64,000 nt of DNA from Subtercola boreus (lineage in GTDB: Bacteria; Actinomycetota; Actinomycetes; Actinomycetales; Microbacteriaceae). The first letter of the stretch is position 1, and the number at the start of each line of letters is the position of its first letter. The notes under the pieces were generated by a model. The model worked only from the letters and a program-made list of their open reading frames with translations. It ran no database searches and had not been told where the DNA came from. Positions 38,061 to 45,024 of this stretch are shown in pieces. The stretch covers positions 62,001-126,000 of the forward strand of contig NZ_NBXA01000007.1 in the NCBI RefSeq assembly GCF_003399625.1. The letters are read 5' to 3'. Both the position numbers and the translations under genes were made by a program.

Positions 38061-39182
38061 ATGTCCGACAGAGGCGAAGAATACTTTCTGAGCGGAACCG
38101 ACATCAGTATCAGTTCCCTGCCGAAGGTGTCGCTGCACGACCACCTCGATGGCGGCCTCCGTGCGGAGACGATCGTCGAGCTGGCCGACTCGATCGGGTT
38201 CGCCCTTCCGGCGGCCACTCCGGATGACCTGGCTGACTGGTTCGAGACGAGCGCGAGCTCGGGTTCGCTCGTCGACTATCTCAAGACGTTTGACGTGACG
38301 ATCGCCGTCATGCAGAGCCGCGAGGGGCTCAGCCGGGTCGCCCGGGAGTTCGTTCAGGATCTCGCCGCCGACGGCGTCGTCTACGCTGAGGTGCGCTGGG
38401 CTCCCGAGCAGCACCTGTCGACCGGGCTCACGCTCGACGAGACGGTCGAGGCGGTGCAGGCCGGCATCGAACAGGGCATCGACGACGCGCGGGCGGCCGG
38501 TCGAGTCATCCGGATCGGGCAGCTCGTGACCGCGATGCGCCACGCCGACCGAGCGATGGAGATCGCCGAGCTCGCCGTGCGGCACCGCGACCGCGGCGTC
38601 GTGGGTTTCGACATCGCGGGCGCCGAGCTCGGTTTCCCCGCCGGCAACCACCGTGCCGCATTCGACTACCTCGCCCAGCAGTTCTTCCCGGTGACGGTGC
38701 ACGCTGGCGAGGCCGACGGGCTCGACAGCATCCGCGGTGCCCTGTTCGACGGGCGCGCGCTCCGGCTCGGGCACGGCGTACGCCTCGCCGAAGACATCAC
38801 CATCGAGCGCCAGGACGACGAGAGCACCTATGTGACGCTCGGCGGGCTCTCCCAGTGGGTGAAGGATCGAGAGATCGCGCTCGAGCTCTCACCGTCGTCG
38901 AACCTGCAGACCGGAGCGGTGAGCCGCTGGGGCGACGACCTGGCCGATCATCCGTTCGACCTGCTCTACCAGCTCGGCTTCAAGGTGACCGTGAACACCG
39001 ACAACAGGCTGATGAGCAACACGACCATCAGCCGTGAGCTGGCGCTCCTCTCCGATGTGTTCGACTACGACCTCACCGACCTCGAGACATTCCAGTTGAA
39101 TGCTGCTGCGGCGACGTTCCTTCCCCTGGAAGACCGTGAGGAGTTGGCTGACGTCATCTCCGAAGGTTTCGACGAAGCGTAG
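38061..39182 (+). CDS. add: Adenosine deaminase
   Basis: Converts adenosine and deoxyadenosine to inosine and deoxyinosine. The 373 residues hold the zinc ligands HDHLDG (near residue 25), VHAGEAD with the catalytic Glu, LGHGV, and the Asp pair in NTDNRLMS. The ATG at 38061 follows AGGAGGAA closely. It would act on adenosine released by an AdoHcy hydrolase, and its product feeds PNP at the other end of the block. Confidence 0.93.
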   Translation: MSDRGEEYFLSGTDISISSLPKVSLHDHLDGGLRAETIVELADSIGFALPAATPDDLADWFETSASSGSLVDYLKTFDVTIAVMQSREGLSRVAREFVQDLAADGVVYAEVRWAPEQHLSTGLTLDETVEAVQAGIEQGIDDARAAGRVIRIGQLVTAMRHADRAMEIAELAVRHRDRGVVGFDIAGAELGFPAGNHRAAFDYLAQQFFPVTVHAGEADGLDSIRGALFDGRALRLGHGVRLAEDITIERQDDESTYVTLGGLSQWVKDREIALELSPSSNLQTGAVSRWGDDLADHPFDLLYQLGFKVTVNTDNRLMSNTTISRELALLSDVFDYDLTDLETFQLNAAAATFLPLEDREELADVISEGFDEA

Positions 39183-39191
39183 GCACACCGG

Positions 39192-39638
39192 ATGCTCGCC
39201 CTTCCCGATGCGGCAATCCTCCTCGGCCGAACAGCGGCCGACTGGAGAGGCGCTGTTCTGCTCGCGGGGGAGGCGTTGCAGGCTGCCGGCTTCGTGCAGC
39301 AGTCATATGGGGCGCGGATGGTCGGCATGGTCGAGGAGTTCGGTGCCTACATCGTCATCGCGCCGGGGCTCGCGCTCGCTCATGCACGGCCCGGGCCCGA
39401 CGTGCTGGCGCCGGGGATGTCGGTGGTGACGCTCGCGGAGCCCGTGGTGTTCGGGCATCCGTACAACGACCCGGTGTCGGTTGTGCTCGGGTTGGCCGTG
39501 ATCACAGCCGATGAGCATGTGGCGGGCATCGCGGAACTGGCGAACGTGTTCAACGACCCGGCCGCTCTCGGCCGGCTCGGCGCGGCTCGGAGTGCGGCAG
39601 ACGTGCGGGCGGTCTTCGAGGCTCCGGGAGTATTGTGA
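39192..39638 (+). CDS. PTS EIIA domain protein (fructose/mannitol/ascorbate class)
   Basis: A 148-residue stand-alone phosphocarrier. The phosphorylated His is expected in LALAHARPG; APGLALAHARP is the diagnostic stretch, as in UlaC-type IIA proteins. It begins nine bases after add with no separate promoter seen. There is no EIIC permease next to it, nor any in the window, so it may serve a distant transporter or have a regulatory role. Confidence 0.82.
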   Translation: MLALPDAAILLGRTAADWRGAVLLAGEALQAAGFVQQSYGARMVGMVEEFGAYIVIAPGLALAHARPGPDVLAPGMSVVTLAEPVVFGHPYNDPVSVVLGLAVITADEHVAGIAELANVFNDPAALGRLGAARSAADVRAVFEAPGVL

Positions 39639-39701
39639 CCGGTGACCCGGTGGCCGACTCACAGCCGCCCACCGCCCAGCCGAAGACCGACGGAGAATGA
39701 C

Positions 39702-39974
39702 ATGAAGATCGTGGCGATCTGCGGGGCCGGCGTGGGTACGTCGGGAATCCTCAAGGTGAACGCCGAGCGGGCCCTGGCACGCCTCGACATCGAAGCCGAG
39801 GTGACCGCCGCCGACTTGGCCAGCGTGGCCGTCGCTGCGGCCGACGCGCAGGTGATCCTCACGTCGCCGGAGTTCGTCGACCGGCTCGGCAAGACGAACG
39901 CCGACGTGATCGTGGTGCAGAACTACTTCGATCTCGACGAACTGTCGGCGAAGCTCGAGGCCGCGCTCGGCTGA
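39702..39974 (+). CDS. PTS EIIB protein (lactose/ascorbate class)
   Basis: A 90-residue phosphocarrier that begins MKIVAICGAGVGTSGILK with the phosphorylated Cys8 in the P-loop-like CGAGVGTS. The start ATG at 39702 has CGGAGAA nearby. It resembles UlaB. With the IIA just before it, it forms an orphan pair lacking EIIC. Confidence 0.85.
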   Translation: MKIVAICGAGVGTSGILKVNAERALARLDIEAEVTAADLASVAVAAADAQVILTSPEFVDRLGKTNADVIVVQNYFDLDELSAKLEAALG

Positions 39975-39991
39975 CGCCGCCCCGGGTTCCC

Positions 39992-40045
39992 CGCCCAGCG
40001 ACCATCAACCGCCCGGCGACCGTCAGCCGCCCGGCGACCGTCAGC
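39992..40045. repeat. Three-copy 18-bp tandem repeat between convergent genes
   Basis: Units at 39992-40009, 40010-40027 and 40028-40045 read CGCCCGGCGACCGTCAGC, the first with three changes. The last overlaps the stop of the second IclR gene. It shares its unit length and copy number, but not its sequence, with the repeat in ribD. Confidence 0.9.
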
Positions 40046-40844
40046 GGCCGAATCGCTCCGCCCGCTCGGCGAGCACGAGGTCGGCCGTGATCGCGCTCGC
40101 GGCGGCCTGGAGCGCCGGCAGGTACTTCTCGCGTACGGTGTCGCTCGTGCCGGTCGACGCCGCCGTCGAGATGTTGATCGCCGCGACGACCGCGCCGCTC
40201 TCATCGCGGAGGGGCGCCGCGATCGAGCGGAGGCCCGGTTCGAGCTCCTGGTCGACCACCGTCCAGCCGGCGCTCCGCACCCGGTCGAGCTCTTCGATGA
40301 GGGCGCTCTCGGAGACGACGGTGCGTTCGGTGAGTGCCTGCAGCTTCACGTGGTGCAGGTAGTCGTCCAGGGCATCCGGTGCGAGGCCGGCGAGCAGCAC
40401 ACGTCCCATGGATGTCGCGTAGGCGGGCAGCCGGGTGCCGAGGTTGATGCCGACCGACATGATGCGGTGCGTCGGAACCCGCACCACGTAGACGATGTCG
40501 GCACCGTCGAGCACGGCCGCCGAGGTGGCCTCGCCGATCGCGTGGGAGAGTTCTTCGAGGTGCGGCTGCGCCACCTCGGGCAGAGTGATGCCCGAGAGAT
40601 AGCTGAACCCCAGCTCGAGCACCTTCGCCGTGAGCGCGAAGTCCCGGCCGTCGCTTCGCACGTAGCCGAGCTCGATCAGGGTCATCAGGAAGCGCCGGGT
40701 GGTCGCCCGGGTGAGCCCGGTGGCGCGGGAGATGTCGCTCAGCGTCATGCGCGGGGTGTCGCGGGAGAACACACGGATGACACTCAGGCCCCGCGCGAGC
40801 GATTGTACGAATCCGCTGCTGGGGCCGGGAATCTCGTCTGTCAC
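40041..40844 (-). CDS. IclR-family transcriptional regulator, PcaR-like (second)
   Basis: A 267-residue regulator. The winged helix region (about 12-75, with LSDISRATGLTRATTRRFLMTLIELGYV) and the effector domain (about 90-255, ending in LRDESGAVVAAINIS) are complete. It matches the PcaR/PobR type that governs aromatic catabolism in other actinobacteria, but no such genes are here. The GTG start overlaps the stop of the mutase gene (GTGA), so it is made as the third gene of the deoD operon and probably regulates nucleoside use. Confidence 0.85.
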   Translation of the reverse strand: MTDEIPGPSSGFVQSLARGLSVIRVFSRDTPRMTLSDISRATGLTRATTRRFLMTLIELGYVRSDGRDFALTAKVLELGFSYLSGITLPEVAQPHLEELSHAIGEATSAAVLDGADIVYVVRVPTHRIMSVGINLGTRLPAYATSMGRVLLAGLAPDALDDYLHHVKLQALTERTVVSESALIEELDRVRSAGWTVVDQELEPGLRSIAAPLRDESGAVVAAINISTAASTGTSDTVREKYLPALQAAASAITADLVLAERAERFGR

Positions 40845-42568
40845 GAGACCAGCTCGCGCATGCCCGCCTCGAGGGCCCCGAGTCGGAGCGCCACAGACTT
40901 CTTGCGCTTCTCCAGCCTGCCCGAGGTGCTCGAGACGTCGATGTAGACCTTGAGCTTCGGCTCGGTTCCGCTGGGGCGAACCATGATGCGCGATCCGTCG
41001 TCCATCCGGATGCGCAGGATGTCGCTCGGCGGAAGGTCCCCTGAACCCGCCGCGAGATCGTCGATGGCGGCCACGTCGATGCCGCCGATCGTCGTCGGCG
41101 GTGCCGCGCGCAGCCGACTCATCACGGTCTGGATGAACGTGAGGTCGCTGACCCGCAACGAGATCTGTGCCGAGCCGAAGTGACCGAACTTCTCGCTGAA
41201 ACGGTCGAGCTGGTCGTCGAGCGTGAAACCGTCGACGGCGAGGTCGCTCGCGAGCGCCAATAGTGCGACTGCCGCAGAGATTCCGTCTTTGTCGCGCACG
41301 GTCTGCGGGTTGACGAGGTAGCCGAGGGCCTCCTCGTAGCCGAAGATGAGCCCCGGCACGCGGGAGACCCACTTGAAGCCGGTCAGCGTCTCTTGGAACC
41401 CCAGCCCATACGCCCGGGCGACCGCGGCGAGAGCGGGGGAGGAGACGACGGAGCAGGCCAGCGTGGGGCGCGCCATGCCGTTGGGTGCCGACGCCTGCCC
41501 GCTGCGCTCCGCGGCGTGGGCCTCGGCGGCCCGCCAGCCGAGCAGCGCTCCCACCTCGTTGCCGGTCAACCGGCGGAAACCCGAGTCGGCCCCCTTGTCG
41601 GGCACGGCTATCGCCAGGCGGTCGGCGTCGGGGTCGTTCGCGATGATGAGCTGCGCTCCGCCGGAACAAGCCGCTGCATAGGCCAGATCGAGGGCGCCGG
41701 GCTCCTCGGGGTTCGGGAACGCGACCGTGGGGAACCGGGCATCCGGCCGGATCTGCGCCGTCACCACGTCGGGTTCGATGTACCCTGCCGCACCGAGCAC
41801 GCGCGAGAACGTCTCCCAGCCCACGCCGTGGAGGGCCGTGTAGACGACGCGCGGTTGGGCCCCGATCTCCGCAGCCGGAAGCCAGCTCACCGCGGCTGTC
41901 TGCGTGACGTAGGCCTCGAAGACCGATTCCGGCGCGAGTTCGTACTCACTCGAACGGGGCAGCTCCGAGATCGGCCCGGCCGCCGCCACGCGAAGGATGT
42001 GGGCCTCGATCTCGGAGTCGACCGGGGCGATGATCTGCGACCCCTCGTCGGCGTCGCCGAGATACACCTTGTAGCCGTTGTCGTTCGGCGGATTGTGTGA
42101 GGCCGTGACCATGACGCCGGCCGACGTGCCCAGGTGCCGCACCGCGAAGGCGACGAGCGGAGTCGGCAGCAGGCGCGGCAACAGGATCGCCCGCACACCC
42201 GCCCCCGCGAGCAGCTCGGCGGAATCGGTGGCGAAGACCTGGGAGTTCTTTCGCCCGTCGTAGCCCACGACCACCGAGGGCACCTCGCCCGGGGCGGCGC
42301 GTTCGAGCAGGAAGTCGGCGAGACCACGCGCTGCCTGGGCCACGAGAACACGGTTCATGCGGTTGGGTCCCGCCGCGATGGCGCCGCGGAGCCCGGCCGT
42401 GCCGAAGGCCAGCCTGCCGTCGAAACGGTCGGCGAGCTCGGCGACCGCCGTCTCGTCGCCGCCCTCGGCTGCCGTGACGAGCGCGGTCAGTTCGGCACGG
42501 GTCTCCTCGTCGGGATCCTGCGCGATCCAGGCGTGGGCGGCGGTGGCGAGCTCGCCGCGCGCGCTCAC
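40841..42568 (-). CDS. Phosphohexomutase/phosphopentomutase (PGM2/PmmB-like)
   Basis: A 575-residue alpha-phosphohexomutase. The phosphoserine is S167 in TASHNPPNDNGYK; the metal loop DPDADRL and the C-terminal RPSGTEPKLKVY phosphate site are present. The GTG start overlaps the deoD stop (GTGA). Human PGM2 and its kin work best on ribose-1- and deoxyribose-1-phosphate, and pairing with PNP makes phosphopentomutase the likely role; phosphomannomutase, the usual label of the mycobacterial homologue pmmB, remains open. Confidence 0.88.
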   Translation of the reverse strand: MSARGELATAAHAWIAQDPDEETRAELTALVTAAEGGDETAVAELADRFDGRLAFGTAGLRGAIAAGPNRMNRVLVAQAARGLADFLLERAAPGEVPSVVVGYDGRKNSQVFATDSAELLAGAGVRAILLPRLLPTPLVAFAVRHLGTSAGVMVTASHNPPNDNGYKVYLGDADEGSQIIAPVDSEIEAHILRVAAAGPISELPRSSEYELAPESVFEAYVTQTAAVSWLPAAEIGAQPRVVYTALHGVGWETFSRVLGAAGYIEPDVVTAQIRPDARFPTVAFPNPEEPGALDLAYAAACSGGAQLIIANDPDADRLAIAVPDKGADSGFRRLTGNEVGALLGWRAAEAHAAERSGQASAPNGMARPTLACSVVSSPALAAVARAYGLGFQETLTGFKWVSRVPGLIFGYEEALGYLVNPQTVRDKDGISAAVALLALASDLAVDGFTLDDQLDRFSEKFGHFGSAQISLRVSDLTFIQTVMSRLRAAPPTTIGGIDVAAIDDLAAGSGDLPPSDILRIRMDDGSRIMVRPSGTEPKLKVYIDVSSTSGRLEKRKKSVALRLGALEAGMRELVS

Positions 42569-43401
42569 AGGGCCGCCACGATGCGGGCGAGGAGGGCAGT
42601 GATGACCGGCTCGGCCTGCTGGCCGGCCTCGAGCACCTCTCTGTGCGAGAGCGGCGTCTTCTGGATGCCCGCCGCGAGGTTCGTGATCAGCGACATGCCG
42701 AGCACCTCCATGCCCGCCTCGCGGGCCGCGATCGCCTCGAGGGCAGTCGACATGCCCACGATGTGGCCGCCGATCGCCTTGGCCATCTGCACCTCGGCCG
42801 GGGTCTCGTAGTGGGGCCCGCGGAACTGCACGTAGACGCCTTCGTCGAGTTCGGCATCCACCGACCGGGCGATGTCGCGGAGGCGCTTGGAGTAGAGATC
42901 GGTGAGGTCGATGAAGGTAGCGCCCTCGAGCGGCGAGTCGGCCGTGAGGTTGATGTGGTCGCTGATCAGCACCGGGCTGCCCGGCTTCCACGTTTCGCGG
43001 ACGCCGCCGGCGCCATTGGTGAGGATCATCACCTTCGCGCCCGTCGCCGCCGCCGTTCGCACGCTGTGCACCACCCGGCGCACGCCGTGGCTCTCGTAGT
43101 AGTGGGTGCGCGCACCGATCACGAGGGCGTGCTTGCCGCCCGGCAGACGTACCGAGCGGAGCGAGCCGACGTGGCCGACCACGGCGGGCGCGCTGAAGCC
43201 GACGATCTCGGTGGCCGGGATCGTCGCGACGGTCTCACCGATGAGATCGGCCGCCTTCGCCCAGCCGCTGCCGAGCGTGAGCGCGATGTCGTGCTTCTCG
43301 ATGCCGCTCTTCTCGGCGATCTGGCCGGCCGCCTCGCGGGCGATGTCGAAGGGGCTCGAGTCGGGCTGGTCGAGGGGGTTCAGGGTTGCTGCAGATGACA
43401 T
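42565..43401 (-). CDS. Purine-nucleoside phosphorylase (trimeric PNP/MTAP family)
   Basis: Splits inosine, guanosine and their deoxy forms to base plus ribose-1-phosphate. It is 278 residues. Phosphate and nucleoside stretches are visible as LGSGWAKAADLI, ARTHYYESHGVRRVVHSVR, LTNGAGG, RGPHYETPAEVQM and GMSTALEAIAA, plus the near-end SLITNLAAGI. The ATG at 43401 follows a leaderless-type box. It heads the operon PNP-mutase-IclR. Confidence 0.92.
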   Translation of the reverse strand: MSSAATLNPLDQPDSSPFDIAREAAGQIAEKSGIEKHDIALTLGSGWAKAADLIGETVATIPATEIVGFSAPAVVGHVGSLRSVRLPGGKHALVIGARTHYYESHGVRRVVHSVRTAAATGAKVMILTNGAGGVRETWKPGSPVLISDHINLTADSPLEGATFIDLTDLYSKRLRDIARSVDAELDEGVYVQFRGPHYETPAEVQMAKAIGGHIVGMSTALEAIAAREAGMEVLGMSLITNLAAGIQKTPLSHREVLEAGQQAEPVITALLARIVAAL

Positions 43402-43407
43402 GCCTTT

Positions 43408-43413
43408 ACTGTA
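43408..43413 (-). promoter_or_regulatory. Leaderless -10 box (TACAGT) for the PNP gene
   Basis: On the minus strand TACAGT is followed by six bases (AAAGGC) and the ATG at 43401. Confidence 0.6.
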
Positions 43414-43484
43414 GTTAACACAATCGTCATCTTCTGGGAGCAAACCGGAACCTGTGGAGTTTGTCGGCAGATGGGCGGCTGGGG

Positions 43485-43490
43485 AACAAT
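43485..43490 (+). promoter_or_regulatory. Leaderless-type -10 box (AACAAT) for lpdA
   Basis: AACAAT is followed by six bases and the ATG at 43497. This is the weakest box of the set because the first base is A rather than T. Confidence 0.4.
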
Positions 43491-43496
43491 GGACGC

Positions 43497-44930
43497 ATGG
43501 CCTATGAATTCGAGCGCAAGCAGAGAATCACCGTTCTGGGCGGTGGGCCGGGCGGGTACGAAGCGGCCATCGCCGGAGCCCAGCTCGGTGGAGAAGTCAC
43601 CCTGATCGAGCGGGTCGGGGTGGGCGGATCCGCGGTACTCACCGACGTGGTGCCCTCGAAGACCCTGATCGCGACGGCGGAGGCGGCCAATGCGATCGGC
43701 GACGCGGCAGACCTCGGCGTGCAGTTCTTCGCCCGTACCGACACAGGCCGGCCGATCCGCCCCGACGTCGCCGTGAACATCGCCGCGGTCAACAAGCGCC
43801 TGCTGGGGCTGGCGCGGCAGCAGTCGGAGGACATGAAGTCCACGCTCATCCGCTCGGGTGTGAAGATCGTCCAGGGCGAGGGGCGTCTCGACGGACCCGA
43901 TGCCGTCATCGTCTCGACCGGTGGCCCCGACGGTGTCGACTTCGATCGCATCGAGGGCGACACGACCGTGATCTCGGTGGGGGCCAGCCCGCGCCTGCTC
44001 GCCAGCGCCATGCCCGACGGCGAGCGGATCTTCACCTGGACCCAGCTCTACAACCTGCAGTCGATCCCCGAGCACCTCATCGTCGTCGGATCGGGTGTGA
44101 CGGGTGCCGAGTTCGCCTCCGCGTACACCGCACTCGGCTCGAAGGTGACCCTGATCTCGAGCCGCGACCAGGTGCTGCCGGGCGAGGATGCGGATGCCGC
44201 CGCGGTCATCGAGAACGTCTTCCGTCGCAACGGGATGACCGTGCTCTCGAAATCACGCGCCGATTCCGTCGCGCGCACCGAGAACGGCGTTGTCGCGACA
44301 CTCTCCGACGGGCGGACGGTCGAGGGGTCGCACTGCCTGATGGCCGTCGGCGCGGTGCCGAACACAGCCGGTATCGGGCTCGAGGAGGCGGGGGTGCAGC
44401 TCACCGAGAGCGGCCACATCCGCGTCAACCGCGTCGCCCGCACGAGCGTGCCGAGCATCTACGCGGCCGGGGACTGCACGACGTTCCTGCCGCTGGCCTC
44501 GGTCGCCTCGATGCAGGGGCGCACGGCGATGTTCCACGCGATGGGCGATGCGGTGAATCCCACCGAGATCAGGAACGTCGCGTCGAACATCTTCACGCAG
44601 CCCGAGATCGCGACCGTCGGCTGGACGCAGCGGCAGATCGAGGAGGGCATCGCCCAGGGAGACATCTACAAGCTCCCGCTGTCGGAGAACCCGCGGGCGA
44701 AGATGATGGGCATCAAGGACGGTTTCGTGAAGCTGTTCGCGCGCACAGGATCCGGCACGGTGATCGGCGGTGTGATCGTGGCGCCGAAAGCCTCAGAGCT
44801 GATCTTCTCGATCGCCCTCGCGGTCGAACACCGGCTCACAGTAGACCAGGTCTCCCGGGCGTTCACGGTCTACCCGTCGCTGACCGGGTCGATCACGGAT
44901 GCTGCCCGGGCGATGCACATCGTCCTGTAG
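43497..44930 (+). CDS. lpdA: NAD(P)H-quinone dehydrogenase, LpdA-like flavoprotein
   Basis: A 477-residue flavoprotein of the pyridine nucleotide disulfide family. It has an N-terminal FAD fold (TVLGGGPGGYEAAIAGAQLG), an NAD fold (VVGSGVTGAEFASAY), and the FAD site SIYAAGDCT. Where the redox-active CxxxxC should be, it reads GVGGSAVLTDVVPSKTL, so no disulfide can form. This fits the LpdA proteins (Rv3303c of M. tuberculosis), which reduce quinones instead. It lies next to deoD in the opposite direction, as in M. tuberculosis. Confidence 0.9.
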   Translation: MAYEFERKQRITVLGGGPGGYEAAIAGAQLGGEVTLIERVGVGGSAVLTDVVPSKTLIATAEAANAIGDAADLGVQFFARTDTGRPIRPDVAVNIAAVNKRLLGLARQQSEDMKSTLIRSGVKIVQGEGRLDGPDAVIVSTGGPDGVDFDRIEGDTTVISVGASPRLLASAMPDGERIFTWTQLYNLQSIPEHLIVVGSGVTGAEFASAYTALGSKVTLISSRDQVLPGEDADAAAVIENVFRRNGMTVLSKSRADSVARTENGVVATLSDGRTVEGSHCLMAVGAVPNTAGIGLEEAGVQLTESGHIRVNRVARTSVPSIYAAGDCTTFLPLASVASMQGRTAMFHAMGDAVNPTEIRNVASNIFTQPEIATVGWTQRQIEEGIAQGDIYKLPLSENPRAKMMGIKDGFVKLFARTGSGTVIGGVIVAPKASELIFSIALAVEHRLTVDQVSRAFTVYPSLTGSITDAARAMHIVL

Positions 44931-44958
44931 GGCTTCACTCGTCTTCTCGCTCACAGGG

Positions 44959-44986
44959 CCTGTGGATGCCCGGGGTCATCCACAGG
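44959..44986. repeat. Inverted repeat after lpdA
   Basis: CCTGTGGAT and ATCCACAGG are perfect 9-bp arms with a 10-base loop, 28 bases after the lpdA stop. A transcription-end role is possible, but no T tract follows. Confidence 0.55.
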
Positions 44987-45003
44987 GGTGCGGCTTCATC
45001 GTT

Positions 45004-45020
45004 ACTGAGCTAACCTCAGT
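45004..45020 (+). promoter_or_regulatory. Possible operator over the promoter of the propeller gene
   Basis: ACTGAG and CTCAGT are inverted 6-bp arms with a 5-base spacer. They surround TAACCT (45011-45016), which is 8 bases before the ATG at 45025 and could be a leaderless -10 box. A protein binding here would block RNA polymerase. The right half resembles one half of an iron box, but the left half does not. Confidence 0.4.
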
Positions 45021-45024
45021 GCTT

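Noticed and set aside
42569-42991. Upstream extension of the mutase frame
   Set aside because: It overlaps the PNP gene and has low-complexity translation. The GTG at 42568 overlapping the PNP stop is the better start.
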